NCBI GenBank assembly: GCA_017520105.1
Contig: JAFWRL010000049.1
Span: forward strand, 1 to 8,191
Direction of reading: 5' to 3'
DNA: 8,191 bases
DNA from: Fibrobacter sp.
GTDB taxonomy: Bacteria > Fibrobacterota > Fibrobacteria > Fibrobacterales > Fibrobacteraceae
Under the pieces are notes generated by a model. It worked only from the letters and a program-made list of their open reading frames with translations. It did no database searches and was not told where the DNA came from. Within the stretch, counting starts at the first letter, position 1. Each line of letters begins with the position of its first letter. Position numbers and translations under genes: made by a program. Below, piece after piece: positions 4,586 through 8,191 of the stretch.

Positions 4586-6704
4586 TGTATTGTTGTTAGT
4601 CTTTTTATTGGCGCTTATCGCGTGTTCTGAGCAAACGGCCGGCGTTACCGAAGAAGAAAATCCGATGGCCTTTGAAGTGAAAGAACCGGACTACTATGAT
4701 TTGTGGACTGTTGATAATCAAATTTCCATAAATACTTCTGGATACTGGTTTGATGCAAGCGACTTGGACAAGGAACTCTTGGCTACCATTACGTACCCAG
4801 TTCTGGAAGGAAAATATAATGGCGACAACCTGATGGAAGCCGCTGCCGCTAAATGCGGCGGTATTTGCGGGACTGTCGAATTTGCGGATTTTCCGAAGCG
4901 CGTGCTGAGTACGAACATCGGTTATTCTGTGCGTAAGGACGGCTCGACGGTGGATGCTTCTTCGTGGAAGGGGCTGTGCGTGACGTATGAATCTGATTTT
5001 GACATGCATCTGAAATTCAGTTCTGGCAGGTCAGGAGCCGTTGTCGATAGCGGTATGCCGGTTGCGGAATTCCCGAAACATTCTAAACTTGGCACCCGCT
5101 GTGCAAAATGGGAAAGCTTTAGACAAAGTAATTTGAACGGCGTTACAAGCGAAGAGGCTGCGAAAAAAATGGGTGCGGTCTTCTTTGAATTCACTGGTAA
5201 AGCAAAGCAGAAAGGTTCGTTCTTAATCAAGGGCTTGAGTTCGTATAAAGAAATCAAGCTCCAGCAGGGTGAACTGAAAAAGAGTAATGCGTCTTGCATG
5301 TGGCGCGGATATGAGGGCGACTTGACGGTGAATACGGGCTTTAGTTCTGACGAATCGTTGGATGTCGGAAAGTGGTATTCTTTTGATAATCCAGCAGCCC
5401 AGAATTCTACCGTAGGTTTCCAGTTGCCTAAGGAATATGGCGGTTATCAAGGCGACTTGACGCAAGTGATTGAGTATTACAAGGGAATCCGTGGAAGTGT
5501 GCCTGTGCCTTTGGATGATATGAATGCCGGAATAGGATTTTATATCGCTGGCACGGAAAACGGCGGAAATATGCACCAGGCCGTCGATATCACGGACTGG
5601 GGCGGTCTCTGCGTGACCTATTCGTCTAACATGGACATTCTTGTAGAAGTGACTGATCGATATGGTTCGGAATTGTTGCATTTTTCCAAGCTTCTAGATG
5701 CGTCCGACAGCATTGTAGAAAAATGCCATTCCTGGGATGAATTTGTGATAGATTCCTCGTATAAGGATATCATAAAGAGTGCGCGCTACGTTACTTTTAA
5801 CTTCTTCAGAAATCGGGAAAAAGGAGATGAAGCAGGCTCTTTCAAGTTTGTCGGCATTGGAAAATACAATCCCAACGGTGCTTGCTATTTAGATGAAGTG
5901 GATGATGATTCCGGTTCACAGGCTGTTTCAAGCTCCAGTTCGAAAGCTGTATCAAGCTCTAGTTCGCAGGTGGCTTCGAGCTCAAGCGTTGTTTCGAGCA
6001 ATATTAGATTGTTCAAGAACAACGACGGATATGAAGATGTCTGTTCGTTTAATTCTGTAAATGATTTGTGGTATGGAGTAGATAGGTATCCTGTTGTCAG
6101 TACGGAATTGGCCAATGAGACGGAAACGGCTGGCTATTGGTATAATTTTGGATATATGAGCGATGATGGGATGGGGGCCCAATTCACTTGGCCTACGGCT
6201 TTGGGAAATGAATTCGACGAAATGGCGTTGGATTCGGTTATTGATTTTTGTGCCGGCATTTGTGCTGAAATGTACTACAAAAAAGACACTATTGCTGGTG
6301 TCGCGTTTAACATCGTTGGTGAAATTTCTATAACGGACAATTCGTTGATGGCGGGAGATGCGTCAAGCTGGGGTGGCTTATGTGTGACGTACGCCGCTGA
6401 TGCAGATATGGATGTCGTGATGATAGGTCCTGAGAAAAACGAAAGTACTGGCCAGATTCAGCTCCAACCGAAGGTGACTCTCCCGAAGAGCATTGATGTT
6501 ACGACGAAGTGCGTGGAGTGGGACGATTTTGTTTCTTCGGACGGAAAAACATCCGGTAATGCGTCTTCTCTAATGTCGCTTATGTTCGGTTTTTATGGTG
6601 TTGGTGGACAACATATTCGCTTTAACATAATGGGCTTGGGTCGGTACCATCGCCTCTCCAATCCGGAATGTACGGCCAAGGAAAATTTTGTATCCAAAAA
6701 TTAG
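4566..6704 (+). CDS. Large modular lipoprotein with three divergent repeats of one domain
   Basis: A 712-residue exported lipoprotein with no named family that I recognise. Residues 1-20 are a lipoprotein signal peptide (MIKKMLN, hydrophobic core, lipobox L-I-A-C with Cys20). Three related modules follow: about 33-243, 244-440 and 490-705. Each carries W-x-G-L-C-V-T-Y (Cys138, Cys349, Cys606) followed by S/A-D/N-x-D-M/I, then C-x-x-W-[DE]-x-F (Cys179, Cys387, Cys649), then a closing strand ending GLSSY, GIGKY or GLGRY. Modules 1 and 3 also have C-x-G-I-C (97/101, 562/566). The strand pattern recalls beta-sandwich carbohydrate-binding modules such as CBM11/CIA30; this is inference. An acidic segment and a poly-Ser linker (441-478) separate modules 2 and 3. 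The gene overlaps the upstream regulator by 20 bp. Codon use is more relaxed than in argG (TTG, GAT and AAT common). The stop lies about 2 bases before an insertion sequence, so the native C-terminus could have been altered. A polysaccharide- or plant-fibre-binding surface role is plausible but unproven. Confidence 0.85.
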   Translation: MIKKMLNVLLLVFLLALIACSEQTAGVTEEENPMAFEVKEPDYYDLWTVDNQISINTSGYWFDASDLDKELLATITYPVLEGKYNGDNLMEAAAAKCGGICGTVEFADFPKRVLSTNIGYSVRKDGSTVDASSWKGLCVTYESDFDMHLKFSSGRSGAVVDSGMPVAEFPKHSKLGTRCAKWESFRQSNLNGVTSEEAAKKMGAVFFEFTGKAKQKGSFLIKGLSSYKEIKLQQGELKKSNASCMWRGYEGDLTVNTGFSSDESLDVGKWYSFDNPAAQNSTVGFQLPKEYGGYQGDLTQVIEYYKGIRGSVPVPLDDMNAGIGFYIAGTENGGNMHQAVDITDWGGLCVTYSSNMDILVEVTDRYGSELLHFSKLLDASDSIVEKCHSWDEFVIDSSYKDIIKSARYVTFNFFRNREKGDEAGSFKFVGIGKYNPNGACYLDEVDDDSGSQAVSSSSSKAVSSSSSQVASSSSVVSSNIRLFKNNDGYEDVCSFNSVNDLWYGVDRYPVVSTELANETETAGYWYNFGYMSDDGMGAQFTWPTALGNEFDEMALDSVIDFCAGICAEMYYKKDTIAGVAFNIVGEISITDNSLMAGDASSWGGLCVTYAADADMDVVMIGPEKNESTGQIQLQPKVTLPKSIDVTTKCVEWDDFVSSDGKTSGNASSLMSLMFGFYGVGGQHIRFNIMGLGRYHRLSNPECTAKENFVSKN
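5922..5999 (+). repeat. Imperfect 24-bp tandem repeat coding a poly-serine linker
   Basis: Units 5922-5945 (AVSSSSSK) and 5946-5969 (AVSSSSSQ) match at 20 of 24 bases; a decayed third unit at 5970-5999 codes VASSSSVVSS. Different serine codons are used across the run (TCA, AGC, TCC, TCT, AGT, TCG), so it is not a simple slippage tract. It forms a flexible linker between modules 2 and 3 of the lipoprotein. Confidence 0.85.
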
Positions 6705-8076
6705 TTAGTTGACCCTTAAAAAGTAACTTCGCGAGCGCAGGATAAGGAGGTTCGCCGTTTTTATTCACCCCTTCCCGGCAAAGGAAGCAACAGTATAGCC
6801 ATTCCAACAGGACAAAAAAGCGCCTCATGGCCCTCTTGAAGTTGAACGCCGCTGCTGCAAGCTTTGCATTGAGCATGTCGCCAAAGATTCCCTTGTAGAA
6901 ATTTCTACCCATACGGTGGTCGCTTTTCAGGTGGCCGTTGATAGGCTCGATGCCTGCCCTCTTGCAAAAAAGCTTGTGAGCCTTTTCCTTCTGGTAGTAA
7001 GTCGCGTTTTTCTTCGGGACGTCCGGTATCACGATCTTTGTCGTTCCGGATTCCTTTTGTCCGCGGTAGCCTCGGTCGCATGCGGCCTGGCTCGGCCTGA
7101 ATCCAAGCATTTGTTCAACATGGTCAAGCGTATCGTCTATCGTATGTCCGTCATACTCGTCCCGGAACGAGACCGCGCCGACAATGATGCCGCTGTAGCT
7201 CCGGGCGATTGACACCTTGTTGCCGAACTCGTATTTCTTGTGTTCCTTGCCCTTGCCGATGCATTTTACTTCGGGTTCGTGAAGCGAATAGACCTTGTCC
7301 TTGTCGCATTTCTTCTGTGCCAGAACTTTTTTGAAAAGCTCGATTTTTTCTTTGTACGTGTTCAACAAGTTCTTGCTGGCGAGATTTCGCTCTAATTCAC
7401 GGACGAGCCGTCCCGCGATTGTCTTCAGCCTGCGATCTGCCTTGTGAGCCTTCTTGCCGTTCTTCGGGTGATTGCGGAAACGCTGGTCACGATGGACCTT
7501 CTTCAAGGTTCTCTTGTAGGACTGTCTTTGCGGAAGATCATGCTCTTCCACGATCCTCTGTACCTGTTCTATTATCTTGTTCGCAAGTTTGGCGTCTGTA
7601 GGGAACGTGATGTTCTTTTCCTGCACGGTCGTGTCAAGAAAGACCGTGCCGCATCCTGTCGGTCCTTGTTTATCGTGGTCATCGTTGACGAGGATACTTT
7701 CCTTGAGGATCATGTCCATGCCCGCTTCGCCAATCATGTGCCGGAAGTGAACAAGTTCGCTCGGGTCGCAGGGTTGCTCCGTCGAGAAGAACCGTTCTCC
7801 GCAAAAATACTGGTAATAGGCGTTTTCCTGAAACTGCTCCACGACGGACTCGTCCGATACGTTGCGGATGTGCTTCAGGATGATGAGCCCGGTCATGAGA
7901 CGGATCGGCTTGTTCGGCGCACCCATTTTGTCGTCAAACCGTTTCGAAAACTCGGTCTCGAACTTGTTCCAGTCAATCTTGTTCGCGAGAACGTAGAGGG
8001 AATGCTTGTGGTTCAACTGCTCCTCAAGGGAACAGAAAAGGCTTGTCTGTGCGTGGGATTTTGGCGGTCTGTACAT
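6622..8076 (-). CDS. IS5-family transposase (DDE type), reading through the IS end into the host gene
   Basis: Catalyses cut-and-paste movement of the surrounding element. The 484-residue frame begins MYRPPKSHAQ at ATG 8076; an open extension to TTG 8097 would start inside a hairpin and is unlikely. The N-terminal DUF772-type region spans about 52-130 (APNKPIRLMTGLIILKHIRN and the following FHRM-like FRHMIGEAGMDMIL). The DDE catalytic residues are D148 in VFLDTTVQEK, D334 in ACDRGYRG and E377 in IEPINGHLKSDHRMGRN. A charged insertion (about 180-285, rich in Lys/Arg) separates the first two, typical of the longer IS5 transposases. No Shine-Dalgarno is seen. There is no stop codon inside the element: Leu457 is the last IS-encoded codon, and the final 27 residues plus stop come from antisense reading of the lipoprotein 3' end. 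The catalytic core is intact and the protein may be active; homologues probably end nearer residue 435-457. Confidence 0.9.
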   Translation of the reverse strand: MYRPPKSHAQTSLFCSLEEQLNHKHSLYVLANKIDWNKFETEFSKRFDDKMGAPNKPIRLMTGLIILKHIRNVSDESVVEQFQENAYYQYFCGERFFSTEQPCDPSELVHFRHMIGEAGMDMILKESILVNDDHDKQGPTGCGTVFLDTTVQEKNITFPTDAKLANKIIEQVQRIVEEHDLPQRQSYKRTLKKVHRDQRFRNHPKNGKKAHKADRRLKTIAGRLVRELERNLASKNLLNTYKEKIELFKKVLAQKKCDKDKVYSLHEPEVKCIGKGKEHKKYEFGNKVSIARSYSGIIVGAVSFRDEYDGHTIDDTLDHVEQMLGFRPSQAACDRGYRGQKESGTTKIVIPDVPKKNATYYQKEKAHKLFCKRAGIEPINGHLKSDHRMGRNFYKGIFGDMLNAKLAAAAFNFKRAMRRFFVLLEWLYCCFLCREGVNKNGEPPYPALAKLLFKGQLTNFWIQNFPWPYIPDWRGDGTDPSPLC

Positions 8077-8121
8077 AAAAAATTGCAAGGTTTTCAATCA
8101 TATTTTAGAAAACCTTGCAAT
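8077..8121 (-). terminator. Perfect 14-bp hairpin plus U-run abutting the transposase start codon
   Basis: Read on the minus strand, ATTGCAAGGTTTTC (8121-8108) pairs perfectly with GAAAACCTTGCAAT (8095-8082) around a 12-base loop. TTTTT (8081-8077) follows, then immediately ATG (8076-8074). This has the form of an intrinsic terminator and also brings the start codon next to a stable stem. Any transcript entering the IS from outside would form it. On the plus strand the following run is weaker (TATTTTC). Confidence 0.7.
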
Positions 8122-8129
8122 ATTTTCAC
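8102..8129 (-). promoter_or_regulatory. Candidate transposase promoter embedded in the hairpin
   Basis: On the minus strand, GTGAAA (8129-8124, 4/6 match to TTGACA) and TAAAAT (8107-8102, 5/6 match to TATAAT) are 16 bases apart. The predicted transcription start near 8095 lies after the 5' arm of the hairpin, so a native transcript would carry only the 3' arm and could not fold it. Weak -35 match; prediction by eye. Confidence 0.35.
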
Positions 8130-8191
8130 AGGGTAGAAATCAGTTTTTCCCAATAGTTATGCGGGCTGGGCGGGATTTTAAGGGACGACTA

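Larger units (their letters stand above)
6706..8191 (-). mobile_element. IS5-family insertion sequence (about 1.49 kb)
   Basis: Terminal inverted repeats: left TAGTTGACCCTTAAAA (6706-6721) and, on the opposite strand, right TAGTCGTCCCTTAAAA (8191-8176), matching at 14 of 16 bases. The right end coincides with the window edge, so the outermost bases and the target duplication cannot be settled. The left flank reads TTAGTTAG (6701-6708); TTAG fits the YTAR-type 4-bp target usual for IS5 elements, but no matching copy can be checked on the right. One transposase gene fills the element on the minus strand. It sits within two bases of the lipoprotein stop codon. Confidence 0.85.

Noticed and set aside
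5223..5681. Minus-strand open frame (152 codons) opposite the lipoprotein
   Set aside because: No start context or motifs; the plus-strand frame here carries the conserved GLCVTY module.
5922..5999. Serine-codon repeat as a phase-variation slippage tract or CRISPR-like array
   Set aside because: Units are in-frame 24-mers with mixed serine codons and no homopolymer or short identical units; no spacers. It is a protein linker.
6705..6708. TTAG as a confirmed target-site duplication
   Set aside because: The right end of the IS coincides with the window edge, so the second copy cannot be seen; TTAG could equally be part of the inverted repeat or of the doubled flank.
7444..8136. Open frame of 230 codons on the plus strand
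   Set aside because: Fully antisense to the transposase, whose catalytic motifs are clear. No ribosome binding site or family features.

Overview
The window looks like chromosome from a Fibrobacter-type bacterium (phylum Fibrobacterota). Three things point there: a TIGR02147/DUF4423-family regulator, a paralogous group I associate with Fibrobacter; a large lipoprotein whose domains are joined by a poly-serine linker, a style common in Fibrobacter surface proteins; and strongly biased Lys-AAG / Leu-CTC codon use in the housekeeping gene. This assignment comes from recognising families by eye, not from a database search.

Layout. Bases 1-1215 hold most of argG (argininosuccinate synthase; only its first residues lie outside the window). 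It is followed by a composite GC-rich hairpin repeat and a clear intrinsic terminator. Bases 1348-2864 hold two divergent genes for exported, probably outer-membrane beta-barrel proteins, one on each strand, sharing a 107-bp intergenic region. A textbook UUCG-loop terminator closes the second one. hisH (glutaminase subunit of imidazole glycerol phosphate synthase) follows at 2953-3567, apparently on its own, without hisF or other his genes in view. After an AT-rich intergenic region with a plausible promoter comes a two-gene unit: a TIGR02147-family regulator (3746-4585) overlapping by 20 bp a 712-residue lipoprotein (4566-6704). The lipoprotein is built from three divergent copies of one cysteine-bearing beta-sandwich-like domain.

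From about 6706 to the end of the window lies an IS5-family insertion sequence. Its terminal inverted repeats match 14/16, and it inserted within a couple of bases of the lipoprotein stop codon, in the opposite orientation. Its transposase keeps all three candidate catalytic residues (D148, D334, E377). Two things are odd. There is no in-frame stop inside the element, so the transposase ORF runs antisense into the lipoprotein gene. A perfect 14-bp hairpin plus U-run directly abuts the transposase start codon and overlaps a candidate promoter, an arrangement expected to block expression from read-through transcripts.

How the genes relate. argG and hisH are independent amino-acid biosynthesis genes. 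The two barrel proteins and the lipoprotein are cell-envelope components. The regulator-lipoprotein pair is the most interesting unit: a local DNA-binding protein translationally coupled to a modular, possibly carbohydrate-binding surface lipoprotein. No CRISPR array, tRNA or rRNA was seen.
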